33,379 nucleotides of DNA from Ferruginibacter sp. (GTDB taxonomy: Bacteria; Bacteroidota; Bacteroidia; Chitinophagales; Chitinophagaceae). The translations under genes and the position numbers were made by a program. Location of the stretch: positions 1 to 33,379 of the forward strand of contig JABFQZ010000010.1 of assembly GCA_013141435.1 (NCBI GenBank), in the 5' to 3' direction. Shown here in pieces: positions 1 through 7,949 of this stretch; position 1 is the first letter of the stretch, and every line of letters starts with the position of its first letter. The notes beneath the pieces were generated by a model that was not told the DNA's origin, searched no databases, and saw nothing but the letters and a program-made list of their open reading frames with translations.

Positions 1-153
1 CGTAATAGCATCAATTTTATTGCTTGCAAGTTGCTCTCCAGCAGAGCTTGCGTCCTCTTCAAATTGACAAAACAAATAAAAGGGTTTTTGAGTAAAAAAT
101 CACCAACTATTTTTCAGTACATTACCAGAATTAGACTCTTACTTTGCAAAATT

Positions 154-188
154 AAAAATGCTGAAACCTATTTTGGTGCAGCATTTTT
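154..188 (-). terminator. Terminator behind etfA
   Basis: A perfect 10-bp stem is formed by AAAAATGCTG (154-163) and CAGCATTTTT (179-188). On the minus strand the stem is followed by a T-rich run, and it sits 25 bases past the etfA stop codon. It should end the etfBA transcript. The A/T flanks are symmetric, so it could also work on the plus strand. Confidence 0.75.
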
Positions 189-212
189 AATTTTAATCTA
201 TTAATATGAATT

Positions 213-1166
213 TTAATTTTCTTTTATTTTTCTCACTGCTTCAATAATTTTGGGCATTACTTCAAATGCATCGCCAACTATTCCATAATCTGCAGCTTTA
301 AAAAATGGAGCTTCTGGGTCTTTATTAATTACTACAATTGTTTTACTACGATTTACTCCAGCCAAATGTTGTATAGCGCCAGATATACCAACAGCAATAT
401 AAAGGTTGGGAGCAATGGCTAAACCTGTTTGTCCAACATGCTCATGGTGTGGGCGCCAATTTATATCTGCCACAGGGCGGCTACAAGCAGTAGCAGCACC
501 TAGCAATTTTGCAAGGTCTGTTATCATTCCCCAATTTTCAGGTCCTTTCAAGCCTCTACCTCCACTAACTACAATATCAGCTTCGCCCAATGGTACTTCG
601 CCTTTTACTAAATCGGTACTTATCACTTGTACTTTTGCTCCATCTATAGTTGCAGCAAATGGTACTACTTCGGCAATGCCACCAGTTGTTATTAAGCTAA
701 ACGAATTTGGATTAAGAGCAATTATTTTTTTAGTAGTAGTTACATTAATATTAGCAAATGCTTTTCCGCTAAATACTGTTTTTGTTACTGTAAAGCCATT
801 AGTTAAATTTGGTAATGCAACCGCACCCGATACTAAACCAGCTTTTAAACGTACACTTAATCTTGGTGCAATAGCCTTACCAGTGGTATTGTTCGAAAAC
901 ACTACTACGTCTGCATTTTCGGCAGCTTGTGCAATAATTTTAGCAAATACCTGAGCATCAAAATTATTTAATGAAGCATCTGCTACTGTATGCACTTTTG
1001 CAATGCCATAGTTACCTAAACTTGCTAAGTTATCATTTACATTGCCAAGCAAAATTGCTTCCGCATTTGTGCCTGTTATTTTTGCCACTTCAGCTGCATA
1101 ACTTGCTGCTTCAAATGAGCTTTTCTTTATGTGTCCGTCTTGTTGATCAATAAAAACTAAAACCAT
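213..1166 (-). CDS. etfA: Electron transfer flavoprotein, alpha subunit
   Basis: EtfA carries the FAD of the soluble heterodimeric electron transfer flavoprotein, which takes electrons from acyl-CoA and related dehydrogenases and passes them to the quinone pool. The 317-residue length is normal for the family. The C-terminal FAD domain (about 200-314) is clear: SGGRGLKGPENW near 200, RPVADINWRPHHEHVGQTG, then SGAIQHLAG and INKDPEAPFFKAADYGIVGD, the family signature around the flavin. The start is the ATG at 1166, 21 bases after the etfB stop, so the two subunits are co-transcribed from the promoter before etfB. No acyl-CoA dehydrogenase or ETF:quinone oxidoreductase lies beside it, so the electron donor is not indicated here. 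Confidence 0.96.
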   Translation of the reverse strand: MVLVFIDQQDGHIKKSSFEAASYAAEVAKITGTNAEAILLGNVNDNLASLGNYGIAKVHTVADASLNNFDAQVFAKIIAQAAENADVVVFSNNTTGKAIAPRLSVRLKAGLVSGAVALPNLTNGFTVTKTVFSGKAFANINVTTTKKIIALNPNSFSLITTGGIAEVVPFAATIDGAKVQVISTDLVKGEVPLGEADIVVSGGRGLKGPENWGMITDLAKLLGAATACSRPVADINWRPHHEHVGQTGLAIAPNLYIAVGISGAIQHLAGVNRSKTIVVINKDPEAPFFKAADYGIVGDAFEVMPKIIEAVRKIKEN

Positions 1167-1187
1167 GATAATTAATTTATGAATATT

Positions 1188-1931
1188 TTAAAATGCTTTT
1201 GCTTCTTCATGTAATAATCTAACCAATTCTTCTGGATTATCGGCACTTACTAATTTTACTCCAGCCTTTGCTGGTGGTAAATCAAACGATGCAATACTTG
1301 TGTAACTATCTGCAGCAATTGGTTCTAGCACTTTCAATGGTTTTGTTCTTGCACCCATAATGCCTTTCATATTTGGTATGCGTTGTTCTGCCATTCCTTT
1401 TTGGCAACTTACTACCAATGGTAATGCAGCTTTGTCTGTTTCTTCGCCACCATCAATTTCTCTTACCACTGTTGCATTTGTGCCATCTGTATCAAATTTT
1501 ATGGCATGCGAAATATACGGTAAATCTAAAATCTCAGCAACCATTCCACCTATAGATGAGCCATTGTAATCTATGGTTTCTTTGCCAGTAAAAATTAAAT
1601 CGTATCCACCTTCTTTTGCTACAGATGCAATTTGCGATGCAATGTAAAAACTATCTGCATTATCTGTGTTTACACGTATAGCTTCATCTCCGCCTAGTGC
1701 CAAAGCTTTGCGTATAATGGGGTCGCTATCTGCATTGCCTACATTTACTAAGTGTAATATTGTTTCGGGTGCTGCTTCTTTAAGCTCCAATGCTCTTACC
1801 AAAGCATACCATTCGTCGTATGGGTTAATAATAAATTGTACACCATCGGTAACAAATTTCGTATTGTTATCTCCAAAAGCTATTTTTGAAGTTGTATCGG
1901 GTGTTTTACTTATACAAACAAGTATTTTCAT
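1188..1931 (-). CDS. etfB: Electron transfer flavoprotein, beta subunit
   Basis: EtfB is the AMP-binding partner of EtfA. The sequence opens MKILVCISKTPDTTSK and carries the usual beta-subunit blocks: INPYDEWYALVRALELKE, a KALALGGDEAIRV segment, and FTGKETIDYNGSSIGGMVAE near the middle. I start it at the ATG of MKILVCI (1931), giving 247 residues. The longer reading from 1973 adds 14 non-family residues and runs into the promoter. A perfect TATATTTG box lies 39 bases upstream. It is first in the etfBA operon and divergent from the TPR gene at 2018. Family assignment is firm; the physiological donor is unknown. Confidence 0.96.
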   Translation of the reverse strand: MKILVCISKTPDTTSKIAFGDNNTKFVTDGVQFIINPYDEWYALVRALELKEAAPETILHLVNVGNADSDPIIRKALALGGDEAIRVNTDNADSFYIASQIASVAKEGGYDLIFTGKETIDYNGSSIGGMVAEILDLPYISHAIKFDTDGTNATVVREIDGGEETDKAALPLVVSCQKGMAEQRIPNMKGIMGARTKPLKVLEPIAADSYTSIASFDLPPAKAGVKLVSADNPEELVRLLHEEAKAF

Positions 1932-1970
1932 TTTGGTTATTTTATAATGGTTGTTTATGCAACTAAAATG

Positions 1971-1978
1971 CAAATATA
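1971..1978 (-). promoter_or_regulatory. -7 box of etfB
   Basis: On the minus strand this reads TATATTTG, an exact match to the Bacteroidota -7 consensus TAnnTTTG. A TTG at 2005-2003 (24 bases upstream) is a possible -33 element. The predicted leader of etfB is about 35 bases. Confidence 0.6.
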
Positions 1979-2017
1979 CGGTTTAGCTGTAAATTAAATG
2001 CTCAAAAAAAAATATTT

Positions 2018-2329
2018 ATGGATAAAATTATTAAGCTAAAACAATTTTTGATAGCAACCCCAAGCGATAGTTTTTTGCAACATGCATTGGCATTAGAATA
2101 CATAAAAATAGGCAATGATATTGATGCTAAAATTTTATTTGAAACTATACTTGCAAGAGAGGAAACTTATATTGGCTCTTATTACCATTTAGGCAAATTA
2201 TTAGAAAGACTAAACCAAAATTTTGATGCTATACAAGTGTATAAAAATGGAATGCATCAAGCAAAAACAATGAAAGATAACCATGCTTACAACGAATTGC
2301 AAGCTGCTTTAGAAGACTTGGAAGAATAA
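2018..2329 (+). CDS. Small tetratricopeptide-repeat protein
   Basis: A 103-residue soluble protein that appears to be little more than two or three helical TPR-like hairpins. The segment LEYIKIGNDIDAKILFETILAREETYIGSYYHLG, followed by a LLERLNQNFDAIQVYKNGM segment, has the A/Y/G spacing of TPR helices (about residues 26-80). It ends in an acidic tail, LEDLEE. There is no signal peptide. Such proteins usually act as binding scaffolds; the partner is not indicated. It starts at the ATG at 2018, is divergent from etfB and converges on secA. The fold is moderately sure and the function unknown. Confidence 0.8.
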   Translation: MDKIIKLKQFLIATPSDSFLQHALALEYIKIGNDIDAKILFETILAREETYIGSYYHLGKLLERLNQNFDAIQVYKNGMHQAKTMKDNHAYNELQAALEDLEE

Positions 2330-2381
2330 TTTTACAACTGTATTTGTATCTTTATTTTTAACTAATTGGAGTAGGATAAAT

Positions 2382-2412
2382 AAAAAACTACCTACATTTT
2401 GCATGAGGTAGT
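2382..2412 (-). terminator. Terminator of secA (possibly bidirectional)
   Basis: The stem ACTACCT/AGGTAGT (2387-2393 with 2406-2412) has a short inner CAT/ATG pairing. On the minus strand it is followed by a T run (2386-2382). It sits 24 bases beyond the secA stop. The plus side also ends in CTTTT, so it may serve the TPR gene as well. Confidence 0.75.
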
Positions 2413-2435
2413 CTTTTATTTATTAGAACTAATTT

Positions 2436-5400
2436 TTAGTTAAGCCCATGGCAAGCTTTATACTTTTTGCCACTACCACAAGGGCAAGCATCGTTTCGTC
2501 CAATCTTGGGATCTACTCGTATTGGCTCTTGTTTTACTGTGCCAGCACTTGGGTCGAAATAATCGTTTTCATTTGCTGCATAGTCTTCGCCAGCAGCATC
2601 TATTTGCGCTTTGTTCATATTCATTTTGCGCATATCAGTTTTTTGTTCTTTGCCTTCTTTTATATTTCCGTTATTATTTTGCTCTAAAGGTATAGCTGCA
2701 TGGCTAAGAAAACTTACAATATCGCTATTCACTTTATCATCCATTTGTTTAAAAGCAGCAAATGCTTCTATTTTATAAATTACTAAAGGGTCTTTTTGCT
2801 CATAGCCTGCAGTTTGTACACTATGGCGAAGATCATCCATGGCTCTTAAGTGTTCTTTCCAAGCATCATCTATAGTAGAAAGTGTTATACTACGTTCCAA
2901 TGCATTGCCAAGTTCGGCTCCATTTGTATCTAAATATTTATCTAAATTAGCCAATGCTTGTATTCCTTTTTTACCATCGGTAAATGGTACTGCTACATTT
3001 TCTATATGGTTACCTTGCTCTTTTCTAATATTAGTAATTATTGGCATTGTTTGTTGTGCCAATGCTTCCTTTTTTTTGCTGTAATGTACAATTGCTTCTT
3101 GATATAATTTTTCGGTAAGTGCATGTGCATTTGTTTTTTCTAAATCATCGGCAGTAATGGCAGTATCCATTCCATAATTTAAAATTACAGCAAGTTTAAA
3201 ACCTTCTATATCGTTAGCTTCTTTGTAAGAATTTATTAAACCCTCGGATACTGAGTAAAAGGAGTTATCTAAATCTAAAGCTAATCTTTCTCCAAATAAT
3301 GCATGGTTACGTTTGCCATATACAACATTACGTTGTTTGTTCATTACATCATCGTATTCCAATAATCTTTTACGAGTACCAAAGTTATTTTCTTCTACTT
3401 TTTTCTGAGCTCTTTCTATACTTTTTGTAATCATGCTATGCTGTATTACTTCGCCTTCTTTGTAACCCATTCTATCCATTAATCCAGCTATTCTTTCAGA
3501 ACCAAACATGCGCATTAGGTTATCTTCTAACGATACAAAAAAGATAGATGAACCTGGGTCGCCCTGACGACCAGCACGACCTCTCAACTGCCTATCTACC
3601 CTACGACTTTCGTGACGCTCAGTACCTACAATTGCTAAGCCTCCAGCCTCTTTTACACCAGCACCAAGTTTAATATCGGTACCTCTACCTGCCATATTTG
3701 TAGCAATAGTTACTGCACCTGCAAGCCCAGCTTCTGCTACTACTTGCGCTTCTCTGCTATGCTGTTTTGCATTTAATACATTGTGTGGTATATTTTTTTG
3801 TTTCATCATTCTACTTACCAACTCACTCACATCTACCGATGTGGTACCCACCAAAGTAGGTCTTCCGGCAGCAATGTTTTTTTCTACTTCTTCTATTACA
3901 GCTTTATATTTTTCTCTTACGGTTTTATATACCAAATCTTCGCCATCTATACGTACTGCTTTTACATTTGTAGGTATAGATACTACATCTAATTTATAAA
4001 TACTCCAAAGCTCTGCTGCTTCAGTTTCGGCAGTTCCTGTCATACCAGCAAGCTTGTGGTACATTCTAAAATAATTTTGTAAAGTAACGGTTGCATAAGT
4101 TTGTGTAGAAGCTTCAATTTTTACATTTTCTTTGGCTTCCAAAGCTTGGTGTAACCCATCGGAATACCTTCGACCTTCCATAATACGCCCTGTTTGCTCA
4201 TCTACAATTTTCACTTCTTCTTCTACTACAATATACTCTTTATCTTTATCAAATAAAGTGTATGCTTTTAGTAATTGTTGTATAGTGTGAATACGCTCCG
4301 ATTTCATGGAGTATTCGGTCATTAAGGTATCTTTACGTTGCAGTTTTTCTTCGGTAGATAAATCAGATTTTTCAATATCTGCAATTTTTGTAGATATATC
4401 TGGTAGTACAAAAAAATCTTGATCTTCGCCTTGTTTGGTAATTAAGTTCAAACCATTTTCGGTAAGTTCTACTTGGTTATTTTTTTCATCAATGCTAAAA
4501 TATAATTCTTCATCTACTTTTGGCATTTGCTTTTGCTGATCTGCTAAGTAATAGTTTTCACTTTTTTGTAATTTTACTCTATTACCTTCTTCACTCAAAA
4601 ATTTTATTAATGCACCATTTTTTGGCAATCCTCTAAAGGCACGCATTAGGGCAAGTCCACCATCTTTTGGGTCATCATTACCTTCGGCTATTTTCTTTTT
4701 TGCTTCTATCAAAAATCCGTTTACTACTTTACGTTGTGTTTCTACTAATTTTTCAATTCGGGGTTTTAAGTCAAAAAATAATTTTGTATTATCTCTATGC
4801 CCAACAGGACCACTAATGATTAATGGCGTACGAGCATCATCTATCAATACGCTATCTACCTCATCTACCATGGCATAATGGTGTTTGCGTTGCACCATTT
4901 CATCGGGGCTATGCACCATGTTATCTCTTAGGTAATCAAATCCAAATTCGTTGTTGGTGCCATACGTAATATCGGCATTATATGCTTTTCTACGAGCATC
5001 GCTATTAGGCTCATGCTTATCAATACAATCTACACGTAGCCCAAGCCATTCAAATATAGGGCCATTCCATTCGCTATCTCTTTTTGCCAAATAATCATTT
5101 ACAGTAACAATGTGTACACCTTCGCCAGCAAGTGCATTGAGGTATGCAGGTAGCGTACTCACAAGGGTTTTACCTTCGCCTGTTGCCATTTCGGCAATAC
5201 GACCAGAGTGTAGTACTGCCCCACCTATTAACTGCACATCATAATGTACCATATTCCAATTTACCAAAGTACCAGCGGCATTCCAGCTATTTTTATGTAT
5301 GGCATTATTACCATCTATGTTTACATTTTTGTTTTGTGTAGCTAGCTCTCTATCTAAATCGGTAGCAGTAGATGTTAGGCTTTCGTTTTCCTTAAACCTA

Positions 5401-5762
5401 CGGCTTGCTTCTTTTACTACAGCAAATGCTTCGGGCAATAATTGTTTTAAAACCTCTTCTATTTGTGTATTGCGTACTTTTTTAAGTTCATCTATTTCTT
5501 TAAAAATAGCATCTTTACCATCAATATTGGTTAAGTCTAATTTTTCGGCAGTTTCTTTTTTTAATTGAATATCAGCATCTATTTCCGATAAAAAATCGGT
5601 TATTCGGGTTTTAAATTCAACTGTTTTATTCCGCAATTGATCATTAGATAAGTTGGCAAATTCGGCAAAAAACTTATTGGCTTTTTCTACTTCAGGTGCA
5701 ATTTTTTTTACATCTTTTTCACTTTTATTTCCGCCAAATATTTTCGATATAAATCCTAACAT
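2436..5762 (-). CDS. secA: Preprotein translocase ATPase SecA
   Basis: SecA is the motor that drives unfolded preproteins through the SecYEG channel. Visible landmarks: Walker A MATGEGKT at 192-199, VNDYLAKRD at 221-229, DEVD at 300-303 followed by SVLIDDARTPLIISG, the MAGRGTDIKLG and GRAGRQGDPG helicase motifs in the second nucleotide-binding fold, and a C-terminal zinc site with C1093, C1095, C1104 and H1105. At 1108 residues it is about 200 longer than the E. coli protein. The extra length is mainly a charged stretch at about 330-500 between DEVD and the VDEQTGRIMEGRRYSDGLHQA block, a layout I associate with Bacteroidota SecA. It starts at the ATG at 5762 and is transcribed alone from its own promoter. 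Confidence 0.98.
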   Translation of the reverse strand: MLGFISKIFGGNKSEKDVKKIAPEVEKANKFFAEFANLSNDQLRNKTVEFKTRITDFLSEIDADIQLKKETAEKLDLTNIDGKDAIFKEIDELKKVRNTQIEEVLKQLLPEAFAVVKEASRRFKENESLTSTATDLDRELATQNKNVNIDGNNAIHKNSWNAAGTLVNWNMVHYDVQLIGGAVLHSGRIAEMATGEGKTLVSTLPAYLNALAGEGVHIVTVNDYLAKRDSEWNGPIFEWLGLRVDCIDKHEPNSDARRKAYNADITYGTNNEFGFDYLRDNMVHSPDEMVQRKHHYAMVDEVDSVLIDDARTPLIISGPVGHRDNTKLFFDLKPRIEKLVETQRKVVNGFLIEAKKKIAEGNDDPKDGGLALMRAFRGLPKNGALIKFLSEEGNRVKLQKSENYYLADQQKQMPKVDEELYFSIDEKNNQVELTENGLNLITKQGEDQDFFVLPDISTKIADIEKSDLSTEEKLQRKDTLMTEYSMKSERIHTIQQLLKAYTLFDKDKEYIVVEEEVKIVDEQTGRIMEGRRYSDGLHQALEAKENVKIEASTQTYATVTLQNYFRMYHKLAGMTGTAETEAAELWSIYKLDVVSIPTNVKAVRIDGEDLVYKTVREKYKAVIEEVEKNIAAGRPTLVGTTSVDVSELVSRMMKQKNIPHNVLNAKQHSREAQVVAEAGLAGAVTIATNMAGRGTDIKLGAGVKEAGGLAIVGTERHESRRVDRQLRGRAGRQGDPGSSIFFVSLEDNLMRMFGSERIAGLMDRMGYKEGEVIQHSMITKSIERAQKKVEENNFGTRKRLLEYDDVMNKQRNVVYGKRNHALFGERLALDLDNSFYSVSEGLINSYKEANDIEGFKLAVILNYGMDTAITADDLEKTNAHALTEKLYQEAIVHYSKKKEALAQQTMPIITNIRKEQGNHIENVAVPFTDGKKGIQALANLDKYLDTNGAELGNALERSITLSTIDDAWKEHLRAMDDLRHSVQTAGYEQKDPLVIYKIEAFAAFKQMDDKVNSDIVSFLSHAAIPLEQNNNGNIKEGKEQKTDMRKMNMNKAQIDAAGEDYAANENDYFDPSAGTVKQEPIRVDPKIGRNDACPCGSGKKYKACHGLN

Positions 5763-5801
5763 AAGTATGTTTTTGTATAATTAATTTTACAATTGCTTTG
5801 T

Positions 5802-5834
5802 CAAATATAGTGCTGATATTTATATTTAGCCAAA
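5802..5834 (-). promoter_or_regulatory. Promoter of secA (-33 TTTG, -7 TATATTTG)
   Basis: On the minus strand a TTTG (5834-5831) is followed after 21 bases by TATATTTG (5809-5802), a two-part match to the Bacteroidota consensus. The leader to the ATG would be about 35 bases. This is the best-formed promoter in the window. Confidence 0.75.
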
Positions 5835-6025
5835 ATGACAGATTTTACCACAAACTTGTGGGTTGCAAATGTACAAATAAGTTTTTGGGAATAAAAGGTT
5901 GTTTAATATTAGTTACTAAAAGCTACTTTTAAAATCCTTAAAAAAATGTAGTTTAAATGAGCACACTTTTGAAAATGATATTTTTTACAAATTACAATAG
6001 CATTAAAATATTCACTATTTTTTCA

Positions 6026-6033
6026 TACTTTTG
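6026..6033 (+). promoter_or_regulatory. -7 box of atpG
   Basis: TACTTTTG matches TAnnTTTG exactly and is followed by CGCC, a common continuation in this phylum. No TTTG was seen at the -33 spacing. It lies 36 bases before the atpG ATG. Confidence 0.65.
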
Positions 6034-6069
6034 CGCCTTTAAAAAGGAAAATATTTAAAATTTAAGACC

Positions 6070-6951
6070 ATGAGTGGTGCATTAAAAGAAGTAAGGGTTC
6101 GTATAAAGAGTGTACAAAGTACACAGCAAATTACAAAAGCCATGAAAATGGTGAGTGCGGCTAAACTTAGGCGTGCACAAGATGCAATAACACAAATGCG
6201 ACCTTATGCACACAAATTACAAGAAGTGCTTAGCAATATTGTAAGTGGTAGCGATGGTAATGCTGGCATGGCTTTGGCTACAGAAAGAGTAGTAGAAAAA
6301 GTAATGATAATTGTAGTAACCAGCGACCGTGGGCTTTGTGGAGGGTATAATAGTAATTTAATAAAATTGGCAAAAAGCCTTTTAGTAGATAAATATGCCG
6401 CACAACATGCCAAAGGCAATGTATCATTTTTGCCAATTGGGAAAAAAGGGTATGAACATTTTACAAAAAATGGTTTTAAAGTAATAGATAATTTTTGGGA
6501 TATTTTTACAGGTCTTAGTTTTGATAAAGTACAAGCAGCTGCTAAATATGCAATGAATACATTTACAAATGGCGATGTAGATAAAGTAGAATTAATTTTT
6601 AGCGAATTTAAAAATGCTGCTACTCAAGAGTATATTGCTGAACAATTTTTGCCAGTACAAAAAGCAGCAGCAACAACATCTAAAGTAAATGCCGATTTTA
6701 TTTACGAACCAAGTAAAGATGTATTGGTAACAGAATTGATGCCAAAAATATTAAACACACAATTGTACAAAGCGGTGTTAGATGGCAATGCAAGTGAGCA
6801 TGGTGCTCGTATGACTGCAATGGATAAAGCAAGCGATAATGCAAACGAATTATTGAAATCATTGAAAATAAGTTATAACCGAGCAAGGCAAGCAGCTATT
6901 ACCACAGAACTTAGTGAAATTGTGAGTGGCGCAGCGGCGTTGAATGGTTAA
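6070..6951 (+). CDS. atpG: ATP synthase F1, gamma subunit
   Basis: The gamma subunit is the rotating central stalk of F1 that couples proton flow through Fo to catalysis. Both coiled-coil ends that form the shaft are clear: the N-terminal MSGALKEVRVRIKSVQSTQQ continuing into ITKAMKMVSAAKLRRAQ, and the C-terminal LKSLKISYNRARQAAITTEL ending EIVSGAAAL. The central Rossmann-like domain includes VTSDRGLCGGYNSN near residue 80. The length of 293 is normal. The start is the ATG at 6070, behind a good -7 box. It stands alone: divergent secA is upstream and scpB downstream, so it is not in an atp operon here. Confidence 0.97.
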   Translation: MSGALKEVRVRIKSVQSTQQITKAMKMVSAAKLRRAQDAITQMRPYAHKLQEVLSNIVSGSDGNAGMALATERVVEKVMIIVVTSDRGLCGGYNSNLIKLAKSLLVDKYAAQHAKGNVSFLPIGKKGYEHFTKNGFKVIDNFWDIFTGLSFDKVQAAAKYAMNTFTNGDVDKVELIFSEFKNAATQEYIAEQFLPVQKAAATTSKVNADFIYEPSKDVLVTELMPKILNTQLYKAVLDGNASEHGARMTAMDKASDNANELLKSLKISYNRARQAAITTELSEIVSGAAALNG

Positions 6952-7068
6952 GCAGTTTGCAAATGACAAATTGCAGTTGGCAATTTAAAAAATGAAACTG
7001 AATTGGATTGCTAAAAAAAGAATAATTAAAACAAAATCGCTTTTGCAAACTGCTCATTGCAAACTGCA
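6952..7068. repeat. Inverted and direct copies of GCAAACTGC in the atpG-scpB spacer
   Basis: GCAGTTTGC (6952-6960) begins immediately after the atpG stop, and its reverse complement GCAAACTGC occurs twice before scpB (7045-7053 and 7060-7068 region). Between them is a smaller hairpin, AATTGC/GCAATT (6969-6985, loop AGTTG). The outer arms could fold back over about 85 bases. Spacers built of such words look like dispersed intergenic repeats; the role is unknown. Confidence 0.55.
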
Positions 7069-7077
7069 CACCGAAAA

Positions 7078-7839
7078 ATGGAAATATCTCAAATTATACC
7101 ACATATAGAAGCATTAATTTTTGCAAGTGATAAGGCTCTTTCGGCTGCAGAAATAACAGAGCTTATAAATAATGCACTTGGTTTTATAGAAGACCGAGCA
7201 GATACCGAACAAGTGCAAGCTGCTATAGAAGGAATTAAAGAAAAATATGATTCAGAATTTTATGCCTTTGAGCTTAAGCAAAGTGGGGGAGGATGGCAGT
7301 TTCTTACCAAACCTGCATACCATAAAACTGTAGCTTTAATAAATGGAGATAAATTTATAAAAAGATTATCTACAGCATCTTTAGAAACTCTTAGTATAAT
7401 AGCCTACAAACAACCTATTACAAAAAGCGAAATAGAAAGCATAAGAGGTGTAAATTGTGATTATGCGGTACAAAAATTGTTGGAAAAAGATTTAGTTGTA
7501 ATTAGCGGACGAAATGAAGATGCTGTAGGTAAGCCATTAATATATGCTACATCAAAATCATTTATGGATTATTTTGGTATAAACAGTGCCGATGAATTGC
7601 CAAAAATTAGTGAAGTTTTTATGGAAGAAATGGTAAGAGCTACCCAAGTAAATGATGATACAAATATTGAAGAAGATGTACATGTACATGATGTAATAGG
7701 AGAAGCTGGAGAACTACATATTACCGAAGGAGAAGTGCCTACACATATACATGTAGAAGCACATGAAGAAGAAGCTAACAATATGGAAACAGAAATAAAA
7801 CAGAATAAACAGAACGAAAACGAAGAGGAAGCATCGTAA
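7078..7839 (+). CDS. scpB: Segregation and condensation protein B (ScpB)
   Basis: ScpB is a winged-helix dimer that, with the kleisin ScpA, forms the SMC-ScpAB condensin needed for chromosome segregation. The ScpB core covers about residues 1-185: IIPHIEALIFASDKALSAAE at the start, LKQSGGGWQFLTK, then the second winged helix LSTASLETLSIIAYKQPITK and IESIRGVNCDYAVQKLLEKD. I use the ATG of MEISQ (7078), giving 253 residues. An upstream TTG at 7057 would add seven residues from the repeat-bearing spacer. The last 55 or so residues are an unusual acidic, histidine-rich tail (VHVHD, HIHVEAHEEE). No scpA or smc is nearby. A terminator follows 26 bases after the stop. Confidence 0.95.
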   Translation: MEISQIIPHIEALIFASDKALSAAEITELINNALGFIEDRADTEQVQAAIEGIKEKYDSEFYAFELKQSGGGWQFLTKPAYHKTVALINGDKFIKRLSTASLETLSIIAYKQPITKSEIESIRGVNCDYAVQKLLEKDLVVISGRNEDAVGKPLIYATSKSFMDYFGINSADELPKISEVFMEEMVRATQVNDDTNIEEDVHVHDVIGEAGELHITEGEVPTHIHVEAHEEEANNMETEIKQNKQNENEEEAS

Positions 7840-7865
7840 AATATCAATGTACAACGATTTTTTAT

Positions 7866-7897
7866 AAAAGCATTTCTCAAAAGGGAATGCTTTTTTT
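7866..7897 (+). terminator. Terminator behind scpB
   Basis: The arm AAAAGCATT (from 7866) pairs with AATGCTTTT (to 7894). The stem extends to about 12 bp with two G-T pairs, the loop is CAAAA, and it runs into seven Ts (7891-7897). It separates scpB from lysA. Confidence 0.85.
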
Positions 7898-7949
7898 GTA
7901 ACCATTCAGTTCTGCTAATGAAAAAAAATAATAATATAACAAATAAACC

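Larger units (their letters stand above)
5763..6069. other. Divergent promoter region secA/atpG
   Basis: A 307-base spacer, strongly AT-rich, between two divergent genes. It holds the secA promoter (5802-5834, minus) and the atpG -7 box (6026-6033, plus). I see no small ORF with coding character and no strong hairpin in the roughly 190 bases between the two. Confidence 0.6.

Noticed and set aside
1..204. Open plus-strand frame from the left edge to a stop at 202-204
   Set aside because: It crosses the etfA terminator hairpin, has no protein-like pattern and is more likely chance.
406..954. 182-codon plus-strand ORF inside etfA
   Set aside because: It lies wholly antisense to a clear EtfA gene, has no recognisable motif and a repetitive Ala/Thr/Val composition typical of a shadow frame.
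1932..1973. Longer etfB starting at 1973
   Set aside because: The added residues do not fit the EtfB family and overlap the TATATTTG promoter box.
7840..7949. Lysine riboswitch before lysA
   Set aside because: The 110-base spacer contains only the scpB terminator and an A-rich stretch; there is no room or pairing for a lysine aptamer.
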